DNA of 64,000 nucleotides, taken from NCBI RefSeq assembly GCF_900114135.1, contig NZ_FORY01000006.1, positions 62,001 through 126,000 on the forward strand, in the 5' to 3' direction. This document shows positions 1-9,131 of this stretch, one piece after another. Under the pieces are notes generated by a model, which was given only the letters and a program-made list of their open reading frames with translations, was not told the DNA's origin and searched no databases. A program made the position numbers and the translations under genes. Source of the stretch: Celeribacter halophilus. GTDB taxonomy: Bacteria; Pseudomonadota; Alphaproteobacteria; Rhodobacterales; Rhodobacteraceae. Each line of letters begins with the position of its first letter. Positions within the stretch are counted from its first letter, which is position 1.

Positions 1-225
1 CGCGACAAGTTGCACCACCTGAAGGAAACAGGCGAGAATGCCGATGATGAACACGACGGCGATAAAGCCGTTGAGATAGGGATTGGCAAGAAACACCGGA
101 CCGACGCGCGGCAAAGCGATGTAAAAGCCGAAAGAGACCAGCCCGAGGACAATGATCATCATAGTGATCTGCCGCACGGGTTGAGAGAAGAATTTAAGCT
201 CGGCCTCGCGATCGGGTTGGTCCAT
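1..225 (-). CDS. ExbB/MotA-TolQ-type proton channel protein, N-terminal fragment
   Basis: This is the first 75 codons of a gene that runs off the left edge. The start ATG at 225 opens a short acidic N-terminus, then two hydrophobic segments at about residues 18-40 and 52-74. The layout and the short motif around 'SQPVRQI' resemble the Rhodobacterales MotA/TolQ/ExbB-like proteins usually annotated as biopolymer transporter ExbB. Such proteins use the proton gradient across the inner membrane. The conserved channel region lies outside the window, so the family call rests on recall of similar N-termini and is tentative. Confidence 0.55.
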   Translation of the reverse strand, partial: MDQPDREAELKFFSQPVRQITMMIIVLGLVSFGFYIALPRVGPVFLANPYLNGFIAVVFIIGILACFLQVVQLVA

Positions 226-307
226 TGACCCTGTCCTGACCTGTCAGTTCCTGTTACCGCCACGATAGGGGCAAGAGGCCCCCAATGCCAACACGCGATT
301 TCGTGTA

Positions 308-868
308 TCAGGCATTTAAGCGATGGCGCACCATATCAGAGAGCTCGGTCAGCTCCGGATCTTCCATGCCGATCTGGGCCAGATGCCGCGCGGTGGAGAA
401 AAGATAGTCGCAATTCGGCCCCCGCCCGCCTGTCGCAGAAGCGATCACCTCGGCCTGCCGCTCAAGGCTCAAAGACCCCGTATATTGCACATGGTCCGGA
501 TCGACGACATAGGCCAGTGCACTTTGGTCACGCCCGTCCTCTAACCGCAAGACCACTTCGCGTTCGAGATAGGCCGAGGAGACCAGTTCGCGTTCCCGCA
601 GATAATCCAGAGTGCCCGCCGCCACTTCCGGCCCGACACGAAAGGCCAGCCCGTGACATTGGGCGCTCTCGTCCTCGTCCAGCGCCAGCACCAGCCCCGG
701 CGCCTCCGGCGTGCCGCGATGATGGATCGACCACATGCAAAAGCTCCGCGCATAGCCTGAAAGTGTCGCTGGGCGGCGCTCGGTAAATTCGAACCCCGGA
801 TTCCATATCAGGGAGCCATAGCCAAAGACCCAGAAACCGTCCCTGACCAACGCGTGATCGCCTGTCAT
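308..868 (-). CDS. gamma-glutamylcyclotransferase, ChaC-like
   Basis: A 186-residue cytoplasmic protein with the GGCT-fold opening motif 'GYGSLIW' at residues 16-22. It matches the ChaC family, which cleaves the gamma-glutamyl group of glutathione to give 5-oxoproline and Cys-Gly. The ATG at 868 was chosen over a longer upstream extension because a GAGGAAAAG ribosome site sits just before it and the conserved motif follows closely. It lies alone on the minus strand between the ExbB-like fragment and the DUF2125 gene. The substrate is inferred from the family. Confidence 0.85.
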   Translation of the reverse strand: MTGDHALVRDGFWVFGYGSLIWNPGFEFTERRPATLSGYARSFCMWSIHHRGTPEAPGLVLALDEDESAQCHGLAFRVGPEVAAGTLDYLRERELVSSAYLEREVVLRLEDGRDQSALAYVVDPDHVQYTGSLSLERQAEVIASATGGRGPNCDYLFSTARHLAQIGMEDPELTELSDMVRHRLNA

Positions 869-1090
869 CGTCTTTTCCTCATTGCCGTCTTTCCAGCCCC
901 TCCGCCCGCGGTTAATACGGGTGTGAAAGCACTTCCCGAACACCTGTGTCACAGGCTTTCCTGAAGTGCAGCACAACATAACGATGTCGCAGGCCTTTCA
1001 AAATCGACTTGTATCTCAAGTTCGTCACCAAAGGTTTTAAATACGGGGCGGGCAGGAATGAAAAGCCCGATCCACTTACAAGAGGTGAAG

Positions 1091-2092
1091 ATGCGCAAAC
1101 TGTTCTGGCTCCTTCTGGCCGCCGTGGTGATTTACAGCGGTTACTGGATGATCGGTGCGAAAGGCACGGAAAGCGCCATCGCCGCATGGATCGACAGCCG
1201 CGCCTCCGAAGGCTGGCAGGCCGAGGTGGCCGACATCAAGACCGGCGGTTTCCCGACCCGTTTCGACACGGAGATTCTTGAGCCGCAGCTGGCCGATCCG
1301 CGCACGGGTGTGGCGCTTTCGACGCCGCGCATCGAGATTCTCAGCCAGAGCCACCGCCCGACACGTTTCACCCTGCGCATGGCCCCCGAGGTCACGCTGG
1401 CCTCCCCCTATCAACGCCTCGACATCACACAGGACTTGGCCGAGGCGCAGCTTTTCGTCGACCCCGGCCCCAGCCTCACGCTCGATCATGCCGCGCTCAG
1501 CTTGCAAGGCATGCGCGTTGCCTCCACGGCGACATGGGGGTTCACGCTTGAAAGCGGCGAGATCACCACCCAGCGTCAGGCAGACGATCCGCTCACCCAT
1601 GACATTGCGCTCCATGTCGAGGGCTTCGCCCCCACCGGCGGGCTGATCGACGGGCTGGACCCCGAGGGTCTTCTCTCGGACCGGTTCGAAGCGCTTGATC
1701 TGGACATGCAGGCCACATTCGACGGGCCGTGGAACATTCACGCACTCGAAGGGCCGCGCCCGCAACCCACCCATATCGATCTCACCACGCTCTCGGCCCA
1801 TTGGGGAGAGCTTGACCTGAAACTGGCCGGTGCTTTCGACATCGACGCGCGGGGCTATCCGATCGGCAAGCTGGCAATCAAGGCGGAGAACTGGCGCGAG
1901 ATGATCGAACTGGCGATTTCGGTGGGCGCGATCCCTGAGAACATCAGCAATCTCACCCTGCGCGCCGGTGAAATGCTGGCGGGGCTGTCCGGTCGCAAGG
2001 ATACGATTGATGCGGAACTGACGTTGAAAGACGGGATGATCTCGCTGGGATTTATCCCTCTGGGTCCTGCCCCGCGCATCATGATCCGGTGA
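1091..2092 (+). CDS. DUF2125 domain-containing protein
   Basis: A 333-residue protein with one N-terminal hydrophobic segment (residues 3-20), which acts as a signal anchor, followed by a long extracytoplasmic region. The segment after the anchor ('AAWIDSRASEGWQAEV', then a 'TGGFPTRFD' motif) is characteristic of the DUF2125 family, which is common in alphaproteobacteria and of unknown function. ATG 1091 is preceded by AGAGGTGAAG. An in-frame start 33 bases upstream lacks a comparable ribosome site. It stands alone, convergent with the dehydrogenase gene at 2128. Confidence 0.85.
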   Translation: MRKLFWLLLAAVVIYSGYWMIGAKGTESAIAAWIDSRASEGWQAEVADIKTGGFPTRFDTEILEPQLADPRTGVALSTPRIEILSQSHRPTRFTLRMAPEVTLASPYQRLDITQDLAEAQLFVDPGPSLTLDHAALSLQGMRVASTATWGFTLESGEITTQRQADDPLTHDIALHVEGFAPTGGLIDGLDPEGLLSDRFEALDLDMQATFDGPWNIHALEGPRPQPTHIDLTTLSAHWGELDLKLAGAFDIDARGYPIGKLAIKAENWREMIELAISVGAIPENISNLTLRAGEMLAGLSGRKDTIDAELTLKDGMISLGFIPLGPAPRIMIR

Positions 2093-2127
2093 GCGCCTAG
2101 TGCGCAGGAACAGAGGTCCGAACGGTC

Positions 2128-3039
2128 TTACTCGCCCTTTTTCGCCCGTCCGAAATCAGGCGCATCGGTGTCCTGCCCCGCTTCGATAATGCCGCGACGG
2201 ATGGCGCGGGTGCGGGTGAAATAGTCATGAAGGTGATCGCCGTCGCCCGTGCGAATGGCGCGTTGTAGGGCAAACAACTCTTCGGTGAACCGTCCGAGAA
2301 TTTCCAGCGCCGCGTCTTTGTTGGTCAGAAACACATCGCGCCACATGGTCGGGTCGGAGGCCGCAATGCGGGTGAAATCACGAAAACCGGCGGCAGAGAA
2401 TTTGATGACTTCCTGATCCGTGACACGTCTCAGGTCATCGGCGACCCCCACCATCGTATAGGCGATCAAATGCGGCACATGGGACACCACGGCGCAAACC
2501 GTGTCATGATGCTCAGGTGTCATGCGCTCGGTATTTGCACCCAGAGCGGACCAGAAGGATTCGAGCTTTTCGATCTCGGCCTCATCCGCCGTCTCGGAAG
2601 GCACAATCAGGCACCAGCGGTTCTCAAACAGCTCGGCAAACCCCGCGCGCGGGCCGGAATGTTCGGTCCCTGCCATCGGGTGTGTGCCAATAAACTGGAC
2701 GCCTTCGGGAATATGCGGCAGCACGGCGTCGAGCACGGATTTCTTCACCGAGCCCACATCCGTGACAATCGCCCCCGGTTTGAGCGTGGCTTCGATCTCT
2801 GCCATCACCGGCCCCATCGCACCCACAGGCACGGCCAGCACAACCAGATCCGCATCTTTCACCGCCTCGACAGCCGTGTCGCAGACCCGATCCACAAGAT
2901 TGATTTCGCGCGCCGTGTCCCGGGTGGCCTGTGAGCGGGCATAACCCGTGATCTCTCCCGCCACGCCCGCACGCCGCATGGCCAAGGACATGGACCCCGC
3001 GATTAGCCCCAAACCGATCAGGGCCACGCGGTTATACAT
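2128..3039 (-). CDS. prephenate/arogenate dehydrogenase family protein
   Basis: This enzyme oxidatively decarboxylates prephenate and/or arogenate in tyrosine synthesis. The N-terminal Rossmann motif 'ALIGLGLIAGS' binds NAD(P). The motif 'GTHPMAGTEHSG' near residue 120 is typical of the TyrA family and carries substrate-binding and catalytic residues. About 303 residues, normal for the stand-alone family. It is the downstream partner of hisC. The ATG at 3039 gives the usual family N-terminus. A GTG at 3063, overlapping the end of hisC by eight bases and preceded by GGAGAG, is a real alternative start. Which of prephenate or arogenate is preferred cannot be read from sequence. Confidence 0.9.
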   Translation of the reverse strand: MYNRVALIGLGLIAGSMSLAMRRAGVAGEITGYARSQATRDTAREINLVDRVCDTAVEAVKDADLVVLAVPVGAMGPVMAEIEATLKPGAIVTDVGSVKKSVLDAVLPHIPEGVQFIGTHPMAGTEHSGPRAGFAELFENRWCLIVPSETADEAEIEKLESFWSALGANTERMTPEHHDTVCAVVSHVPHLIAYTMVGVADDLRRVTDQEVIKFSAAGFRDFTRIAASDPTMWRDVFLTNKDAALEILGRFTEELFALQRAIRTGDGDHLHDYFTRTRAIRRGIIEAGQDTDAPDFGRAKKGE

Positions 3040-3055
3040 CACCTTGGACACAGCT

Positions 3056-4150
3056 TCATACACCGGCCTGCTCTCCGCGGAACTGACCGATCACATGGGC
3101 AACCCGACGACAGGAGGCTTCGTCCCCCACCGTGATGCGCAGACAATTCGGCAGGCCATAGCCCGCCACGCGACGCACGATGATGCCGTTTTGTTTGAGG
3201 AATTCGTCACAGGCTTCGGCTTCGGCCTGATCCTGAAACCGCGCCAGAATAAAGTTTGCACAAGACGTATCCGAAGGCACGCCCAGCTCCATCAGTGCTT
3301 CGGCCAGCCATGCCCGCAGCCGCGTGTTGTCTTCGCGGCATTTTTCTACCCAGTCGCGATCTTTCACGGCGGCTTCGGCGGCGGCCAGTTGCGGCTCCGA
3401 CAGGTTGAACGGCCCACGGACTCGGTTCAGCACGTCGATGATGTCTTTCGGACCATAGCCCCAACCGACACGGACCCCGCCCAGACCGTAGATTTTCGAG
3501 AATGTCCGCGTCATCACCACATTGTCCCGCGCCTCGACCAAAGCCGCGCCGCCATCGAACCCCTCGACAAATTCGGCATAGGCCCCGTCCAGCACAAGAA
3601 TCGTCTGCGTCGGCATATTCGCGGCCAGATGTGCAATGTCACGCTGGCCGATCATCGTGCCGGTCGGGTTGGCCGGATTCGCGATGAACACCAGCTTGGT
3701 GCGCTCGGTGCAGGCCGCCAGAATGGCATCCACATCCACCACACGCTCATGCTCCGGCACACAGACCGGCTGTGCCCCTGCCGCGCTGGCGGAAATTTTA
3801 TACATGGAGAACCCGTGTTCGGTGTAAATCACCTCATCGCCCACGCCCGCATAGGCCTGACATAGAAAAGTGATGATCTCGTCAGAGCCCACACCGCAGA
3901 TGATACGCTCGGCATCCAGCCCGTGCACTTCGGCAATTGCTTTGCGCAGGCTGGCGTGATCCGTGTTCGGATAGCGATGCAGATTATGTGCCGCCTTGGC
4001 AAAGGCTGTCTTTGCGCTTTCAGGCGCACCGAACGGGTTTTCGTTCGACGACAGCTTGATCACATTGTCGACGCCCTGCACATGGCTGGCGCCCCCCTGA
4101 TACAGAGAGATGTCAAGGATGCCGGGTTGCGGTTCGATCAAACGGGTCAT
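3056..4150 (-). CDS. hisC: histidinol-phosphate aminotransferase
   Basis: A 364-residue PLP-dependent class I/II aminotransferase. Visible motifs are 'LSSNENPFG' (residues 33-41), 'NPANPTGT' (158-165) and the PLP lysine in '[10 protein letters not shown]', Lys219. It transfers the amino group between glutamate and imidazole-acetol phosphate in histidine synthesis. Family members in this phylum also act on aromatic keto acids. Pairing with a TyrA-family gene suggests it may serve tyrosine or phenylalanine synthesis as well. Its end overlaps or abuts the start of the dehydrogenase gene, so the two are likely co-translated. Confidence 0.92.
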   Translation of the reverse strand: MTRLIEPQPGILDISLYQGGASHVQGVDNVIKLSSNENPFGAPESAKTAFAKAAHNLHRYPNTDHASLRKAIAEVHGLDAERIICGVGSDEIITFLCQAYAGVGDEVIYTEHGFSMYKISASAAGAQPVCVPEHERVVDVDAILAACTERTKLVFIANPANPTGTMIGQRDIAHLAANMPTQTILVLDGAYAEFVEGFDGGAALVEARDNVVMTRTFSKIYGLGGVRVGWGYGPKDIIDVLNRVRGPFNLSEPQLAAAEAAVKDRDWVEKCREDNTRLRAWLAEALMELGVPSDTSCANFILARFQDQAEAEACDEFLKQNGIIVRRVAGYGLPNCLRITVGDEASCRRVAHVIGQFRGEQAGV

Positions 4151-4273
4151 TAGTCCACACTCGCATAGAATTCTCCGCCTCTCTTAGCGCCGCAAGAGAG
4201 ACATTGCCAGACAGATGAACACCGCATGTGCAGATGTTGCTTTAGGGCGTCGGTTTCAGCCCCCTCGCCCATG

Positions 4274-4303
4274 AAAAAAGGCCGCCCCAAAGGGCAGCCT
4301 TTC
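4274..4303 (-). terminator. rho-independent terminator after rpsD
   Basis: On the minus strand a stem AAAGGCTGCCC/GGGGCGGCCTTT with a TTT loop runs straight into a run of six T. It lies about 26 bases past the rpsD stop. Confidence 0.9.
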
Positions 4304-4329
4304 CTAAATCTTCGATTTTCGGCCCAGAC

Positions 4330-4950
4330 TTAGTTCTGAGCGTAGAATTCGATGACGAGGTTCGGTTCCATCTGCACAGCGTAAGGCACATCGGAGAGGC
4401 CCGGCTTGCGCACGAAGGTTGCAACCATTTTGGAGTGATCAACGTCGATGTAATCCGGAACGTCACGCTCGGGCAGTTGCGTTGCTTCAAGCACAACAGC
4501 GAGCTGTTTGGATTTGTCGCGCACTTCGATCACGTCACCCTCTTTCACACGGTAGGAGGGGATGTTCACACGTTTGCCGTTCACGAGCACATGGCCGTGG
4601 TTCACGAACTGACGGGCAGCAAAGACAGTTGCCACGAATTTCGCACGGTAAACAACGGCGTCGAGACGGGACTCGAGCAGACCGATGAGGTTTTCACCGG
4701 TATCGCCTTTTTGACGCTCGGCGTCGGCAAAGATGCGACGGAATTGTTTCTCGGTCAGGTCACCGTAGTGGCCTTTGAGTTTTTGCTTGGCGCGCAGTTG
4801 CAGGCCGAAGTCGGACAGTTTGCCCTTGCGGCGCTGACCGTGCTGGCCGGGGCCATATTCGCGACGGTTGACCGGGGACTTCGGACGGCCCCAGATGTTT
4901 TCGCCCATACGGCGGTCGATTTTGTACTTGGCAGACGTGCGTTTGGTCAC
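4330..4950 (-). CDS. rpsD: 30S ribosomal protein S4
   Basis: A 206-residue primary rRNA-binding protein of the small subunit. The opening '[20 protein letters not shown]' is the alphaproteobacterial S4 N-terminus, and the S4 RNA-binding domain lies at about residues 95-160 ('[19 protein letters not shown]'). The start is a GTG at 4950 with AGAAGGAG eight bases upstream. Reading further upstream adds 44 residues that do not look like S4. It is a single-gene unit with its own promoter at 5096-5123 and a terminator at 4274-4303. Confidence 0.97.
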   Translation of the reverse strand: MTKRTSAKYKIDRRMGENIWGRPKSPVNRREYGPGQHGQRRKGKLSDFGLQLRAKQKLKGHYGDLTEKQFRRIFADAERQKGDTGENLIGLLESRLDAVVYRAKFVATVFAARQFVNHGHVLVNGKRVNIPSYRVKEGDVIEVRDKSKQLAVVLEATQLPERDVPDYIDVDHSKMVATFVRKPGLSDVPYAVQMEPNLVIEFYAQN

Positions 4951-5095
4951 GGCTGGTCTCCTTCTAAAAATTTCGAAGGGCGTTGTCCTCTCCCCGGACG
5001 GTCTGAGCCGCTCCCCGGGTTGACAGGGTTCCTCTTGCGAGGGCCACCAACACCAATGAATACCCAGCGCACATCGCTGCACACCGGATGGCGGG

Positions 5096-5123
5096 CTTAT
5101 ACAGGCGATCCGAAGGGTGTCAA
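5096..5123 (-). promoter_or_regulatory. sigma-70-type promoter of rpsD
   Basis: On the minus strand TTGACA (5123-5118) and TATAAG (5101-5096) are separated by 16 bases. Transcription would start near 5089 and leave a leader of about 140 nt before the rpsD GTG at 4950. Such a leader would be long enough for S4 autoregulation, but no specific fold was worked out. Confidence 0.65.
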
Positions 5124-5160
5124 GCCACCCGCCGATCTTTTCGAAGCCGCGCCCAGCCCC

Positions 5161-6222
5161 TCATGCCACCTTATGCAACAGGATCGCCGTTTCCGCCGCT
5201 GTGAGCGTGCGCCGTGCGGCAGGACCGTAATCTTCGGTATGTGTGGCAAGATAGGGGAAACGCGCCAGCAGAGCCTCACGCTGGCGCGGCGACACCTCGT
5301 CCAGATCGGCAAATCCGGGGTGGAAGCTCTCCGTCTCCAGCCCGTTTGCGAAAATCACCTGATGGGCGTCAAACAACAGATGGATATAATCCAGCTCCCT
5401 GATCTGGCGCTCGACGATAATCGAGCGGTCATTCACCAAGTCCTTGGCGCAGACCAGCACTTCGTCGGCATTGAACAGGTCACGCGCCGCCTGCCCACGC
5501 AGCACCATCCGGTGCTGGGGCGAAACAATCAGATCTTCATCCGGCTCACCCATGCCCAGAGCATCTGCCCGAAAAAGGATCGGACGCAGTTGCGGCATGA
5601 CATAAAGACGCGCACCCGAAATGTGCCGCTGGCCGATCCAGCGCAGCCTCTGCACCCCGTTATCCTTGGTTTGCACCCTGTCGCCTTCGCGCAAAGCCTC
5701 GACGGGACGCGGCCCTTCCGGCGTCAGAATTCTGGTTCCCGGCGTGAAACAAATCACCCCGCCAGGCTGTGCCTCCCGCGTATCCGCCTCCGCGTCCACA
5801 TGGACAGAGACCACCCAGAGGTCGGTCTCCGCAGGGGGCATCTCGCCAAGGAACATCAGCAAGGGTGCTCCAAGGTCCGGCATATCGATCAAAGAGATTT
5901 CATAGCGCTTGAGGCCGTCCGTCACATCGAACCCGCCATTGAAAAGACGCGCGCGAGTCTCACCGTCCTGATAGGCGGGAGCGTCGCCCAAAGCCGCACC
6001 GATCATCCGGCGCACGGATTGCGCGGCCCGCTGATGTAGCTCAGCCAGCCCGATTGCATTCTCCAAAACGTAGACATCGCGTGCACCGTCGATACATACA
6101 GCCTCCCCCGTCCAACGCCACGTCGCGCCAACGGTCAACGCCGAAAGCGGCGCAAAGGTCAGCCCGTCAAGCTCCCCTTGCGTCCACGCGATGACAAACG
6201 TGCCTGAAAAGCCCGTCTTCAT
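5161..6222 (-). CDS. Hint (hedgehog/intein) domain-containing protein
   Basis: A 353-residue protein. Residues about 157-300 form a Hint module: the nucleophile cysteine in 'CFTPGTRI', then 'RPVEALREGDRV' and the 'SPQHRMVL' histidine motif. About 150 residues before it have no family I recognise and contain a possible sensor or adhesin-like beta domain. Hint modules of this type are frequent in Rhodobacteraceae, where they sit at the ends of large secreted proteins or stand alone. They are thought to cleave peptide bonds autocatalytically. No C-terminal intein splice site or extein is visible, so cleavage rather than splicing is expected. Monocistronic. Confidence 0.85.
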   Translation of the reverse strand: MKTGFSGTFVIAWTQGELDGLTFAPLSALTVGATWRWTGEAVCIDGARDVYVLENAIGLAELHQRAAQSVRRMIGAALGDAPAYQDGETRARLFNGGFDVTDGLKRYEISLIDMPDLGAPLLMFLGEMPPAETDLWVVSVHVDAEADTREAQPGGVICFTPGTRILTPEGPRPVEALREGDRVQTKDNGVQRLRWIGQRHISGARLYVMPQLRPILFRADALGMGEPDEDLIVSPQHRMVLRGQAARDLFNADEVLVCAKDLVNDRSIIVERQIRELDYIHLLFDAHQVIFANGLETESFHPGFADLDEVSPRQREALLARFPYLATHTEDYGPAARRTLTAAETAILLHKVA

Positions 6223-6374
6223 TGCCTATATGCCTGCCTAAATTCTTTTTATTACAGCGACGTTAGCACAGGCGATTCGCGCTGTTAACGCTTTTCTGGA
6301 CAGGACGCGCCTTTTCAACATGCGGTTGTGTCGCCCGAAAGCCGCAGCCAGACAAGACCATCCCTCCCGAGGGC

Positions 6375-6854
6375 TCACAGAATCGAAATCGCCGCCACTT
6401 GTGCCCGAAGTGCGGAAACAGCAGGCACGGGGTCGAGACAGACCATCAGCCCGCGCTTGCCGCCATTGATAATCACCGGATGCTCGACCGTCAGAACCGT
6501 GTCGTCAAACAGCACCGGCACTGCTTTCTTCTGACCAAAGGGGCTGATCCCTCCGGTATGAAACCCCGTCAAACGCTCGGCCTTGGCGGGCTCCATCATC
6601 GTGGCGGATTTTCCTTTGAGTGCCTTGGCCAGTTTCTTCATCGACAGGCTCCGGTCGGACGGGATCACCGCGCAGGCCGGCTTGCCATCGAGTTCGACCA
6701 TCAAGGTCTTGAACACCCGCTCCGGCGACCAGCCAATCGCCTCGGCAGCTTGCAAACCAATCGGTCCATCTCCCGCGCCATAGGGATATTCGAACACATC
6801 ATAGGAAATCTTGTGCCGGTCCAGAAACCGCGTTGCGGGTGTGGCGGTGCTCAT
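6375..6854 (-). CDS. ybaK: Cys-tRNA(Pro)/Cys-tRNA(Cys) deacylase, YbaK/EbsC family
   Basis: A 159-residue protein that hydrolyses mischarged Cys-tRNA(Pro). The YbaK fold is recognisable from 'VFKTLMVELDGKPACAVIPS' (residues about 47-66), 'LAKALKGKSATM' and the 'GFHTGGISPFG' motif that holds catalytic contacts. The ATG at 6854 has a strong AAAGGAGG eight bases upstream. The open frame reads 40 residues further upstream, but these do not match the family. No operon partner. Confidence 0.93.
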   Translation of the reverse strand: MSTATPATRFLDRHKISYDVFEYPYGAGDGPIGLQAAEAIGWSPERVFKTLMVELDGKPACAVIPSDRSLSMKKLAKALKGKSATMMEPAKAERLTGFHTGGISPFGQKKAVPVLFDDTVLTVEHPVIINGGKRGLMVCLDPVPAVSALRAQVAAISIL

Positions 6855-6999
6855 GGGAAGCCTCCTTTGTCGGCACTGGATCACAGGATGCCTGCGTTTA
6901 TAACGGCGATCAAACCGGACGGAAACCATGCGTTGAACCGCGCCGAAGCCGCCGCAACAGAAAAGCAAAATCATACTTTAAAACGGCACGCATAGAAAC

Positions 7000-7026
7000 T
7001 TGACAGAATGACTAAGGCATTATAGT
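7000..7026 (+). promoter_or_regulatory. candidate promoter of the heme uptake operon
   Basis: TTGACA at 7000-7005 and TATAGT at 7021-7026 lie 15 bases apart, about 190 bases before hmuS. The spacing is short for sigma-70. The 350 bases between ybaK and hmuS are the natural place for an iron-responsive operator, but I could not identify a Fur, Irr or RirA site with confidence. Confidence 0.35.
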
Positions 7027-7212
7027 CCAAACGCGACTTGCAAGCGCCGCCCTGGCTGCCAGCCTTATGTTCCGACATTTGTTTCAGGGGAAACCGCGCT
7101 GTGTCCACCGCACCCTCCCCCAACCAGTTGCCAAGGTCTTTTGACCCGAGCCAGCGCGCGGGGTTTCCTTCGTGTCCCGCGCGCCATCACTCTATCCCGT
7201 GAGGCCCACGCT

Positions 7213-8262
7213 ATGAATAAACCCCTTTCTTCCGAAGACATCCGCCGCGCCAAGGCAGACAATACAGACAAACGCGACCGTGACCTCGCCGACAGTCTCG
7301 GCATCTCCGAAGCCGAACTTGTCGCCGCCCATGTCGGGGACACGCAGGACGGCATGACCGTCACCCGCATCGCGCACCACCCTGACGAGGTCATGCCGCG
7401 CCTGACCGCCTTGGGCGAGGTCATGTCGCTGACGCGGAATGCCTCTTGTGTGCATGAACGTGTCGGCACCTTCGAGGACTACAAATCCGGCCCCCACGCC
7501 GCGATGGTTCTCGGCAAAGAGATCGACACGCGGATTTTCCCGAAATTCTGGGCCTTCGGCTTTGCTATCGAAAATGAAACACCCAAGGGGCTACGCCGCA
7601 CCTTGCAATTCTTCGACCAGTCCGGCGATGCCTTGCAAAAGATATTCCTGCGCGACACATCCAACCATGACGCATGGCAACCGCTCGTCGATGTGTTGCA
7701 GCTTGAGACCCAAAGCCCCGAAATCACCGTCGCGCCACGCCCGCCGGTTGAAGGGGCCAAGATCAATGCGGAGAAACGCGATGATCTTGTGGAAGGCTGG
7801 AAGGGTCTGACCGACACGCATCAGTTCAACCGGTTGGCCTCGAAACTCGGCATGAACCGTCTGGGCGCCTATCGTCTCGCGGGAGCGCCTTTCGTGCGCA
7901 AAATCGCGCCCTCTGCGGTGGAGGGCTTTCTCCACAAAACCTCCGAGGCGCAGCAAAAGGTGATCCTCTTTGTCGGTAATCGCGGCCATATCCAGATCCA
8001 CTGGGGCACGCTCGACACGATCAAACCTATGGGCCCGTGGCTCAACGTCCTCGATCCGCGCTTCAACCTGCATCTGCGCGGCGATCATATTGCCGAGGTT
8101 TATGTCGTCGACAAACCGACGAAACGCGGCCCCGCCGTCTCGCTGGAGGCTTTCGATGCCGAGGGCGGGTTGATCTTCCAGTGTTTCGGGCAGCGCGCGG
8201 ACGACACGGATGATCTGGCCCAATGGCATGACATTCTCGCCAACCTTCCGGAGGACGCATGA
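7213..8262 (+). CDS. hmuS: hemin-degrading factor HmuS
   Basis: A 349-residue cytoplasmic heme-handling protein of the HemS/ChuS/HmuS family, which binds imported heme and releases iron or passes heme on. It shows the family's two repeated halves, for example 'EVMSLTRNASCVHERVG' in the first and 'GNRGHIQIHWGT' in the second. The ATG at 7213 follows GTGAGG and begins at the usual family N-terminus. It is the first gene of hmuSTUV and overlaps hmuT by four bases (ATGA). Confidence 0.92.
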   Translation: MNKPLSSEDIRRAKADNTDKRDRDLADSLGISEAELVAAHVGDTQDGMTVTRIAHHPDEVMPRLTALGEVMSLTRNASCVHERVGTFEDYKSGPHAAMVLGKEIDTRIFPKFWAFGFAIENETPKGLRRTLQFFDQSGDALQKIFLRDTSNHDAWQPLVDVLQLETQSPEITVAPRPPVEGAKINAEKRDDLVEGWKGLTDTHQFNRLASKLGMNRLGAYRLAGAPFVRKIAPSAVEGFLHKTSEAQQKVILFVGNRGHIQIHWGTLDTIKPMGPWLNVLDPRFNLHLRGDHIAEVYVVDKPTKRGPAVSLEAFDAEGGLIFQCFGQRADDTDDLAQWHDILANLPEDA

Positions 8263-9128
8263 AACATCTGCTTTTGAGTGCCGCTCTACTGCTGTCCGCC
8301 CCTCTGGTGGCAACGGCCGAGAGCTATCCCGAGGCCCGCGCCATCGTCTCCATCGGTGGACCTGTGACCGAGATCATCTATGCCTTAGGCGAAGAGGACC
8401 GGCTTGTGGCCCGTGACACCACATCGACCTATCCCGAAGCGGTCGAGGCCCTGCCAGATGTCGGCTACATGCGCCAACTCTCCGCCGAGGGTGTGCTCTC
8501 GGTCGGCCCCGATCTGATCGTCACCCGCGACACGGCTGGCCCGCCCGAGGTGCTCGACCAGCTTCGCGCCGCCGCCATTCCCTTGGTCCCTGTGAAAGAC
8601 GGGTTTTCCGAAGCCTCCGTAATTGCCGCGATCCACACGGTGGGCGAGGCTCTGGGCGTCCGTGACAAATCCGATGCGCTGGCCGCAAAGGTCCAAGCAC
8701 AGTTCGAAGACCTCCACGCCGCCATTGACGCCGCCGACACTCCGCCGCGTGTGCTGTTCATCCTGTCCAATCAGGGGGGCCGCCTCAATGTCGCCGGATC
8801 GGGCACAGGAGCCGATGGGATCATCGCCCTGTCAGGGGCCGAAAATGTCATGGCGGAGGCCTATCAGGGCTACAAGATCATGAGCGACGAGGCGATCATC
8901 GCCGCCGCGCCGGATGTGATCCTGATGATGACCCGCACCGGAACGCCGGAGATGGATCACGGTCAGGACGACATCCTGTCCCTGCCCGCCATTTCGCAAA
9001 CCCCTGCGGGTGAAAACGGCGCACTTGTCCGCATTGATCCGGCAGCTCTGGGCTTTGGGCCGCGCACGGCCGAATTTGCCCGCGCGTTGCATGACGCACT
9101 CCGGACCGCTACCGCAAAAAAAGGGTAA
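8259..9128 (+). CDS. hmuT: heme ABC transporter, periplasmic heme-binding protein
   Basis: A 289-residue periplasmic substrate-binding protein. Residues 1-20 form a signal peptide ending 'ATA/ES'. The mature part has the cluster 9/TroA-like fold seen in HmuT: 'VSIGGPVTEIIYALG' near the start, 'GPDLIVTRDTAGPPEVLDQL' and a C-terminal 'AALGFGPRTAEFARALHDAL'. It carries heme from the outer membrane receptor to HmuUV. The ATG lies inside the hmuS stop, so translation is coupled. Confidence 0.92.
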   Translation: MKHLLLSAALLLSAPLVATAESYPEARAIVSIGGPVTEIIYALGEEDRLVARDTTSTYPEAVEALPDVGYMRQLSAEGVLSVGPDLIVTRDTAGPPEVLDQLRAAAIPLVPVKDGFSEASVIAAIHTVGEALGVRDKSDALAAKVQAQFEDLHAAIDAADTPPRVLFILSNQGGRLNVAGSGTGADGIIALSGAENVMAEAYQGYKIMSDEAIIAAAPDVILMMTRTGTPEMDHGQDDILSLPAISQTPAGENGALVRIDPAALGFGPRTAEFARALHDALRTATAKKG

Positions 9129-9131
9129 ACC

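Noticed and set aside
4435-6039. A 534-codon open frame on the plus strand
   Set aside because: It runs antisense across rpsD and the Hint gene, both with clear family motifs. Its length reflects high GC and codon bias, and its translation has no domain features.
6855-7212. Fur, Irr or RirA box upstream of hmuS
   Set aside because: Several partly symmetrical stretches were inspected, but none matched a consensus well enough to name a regulator.
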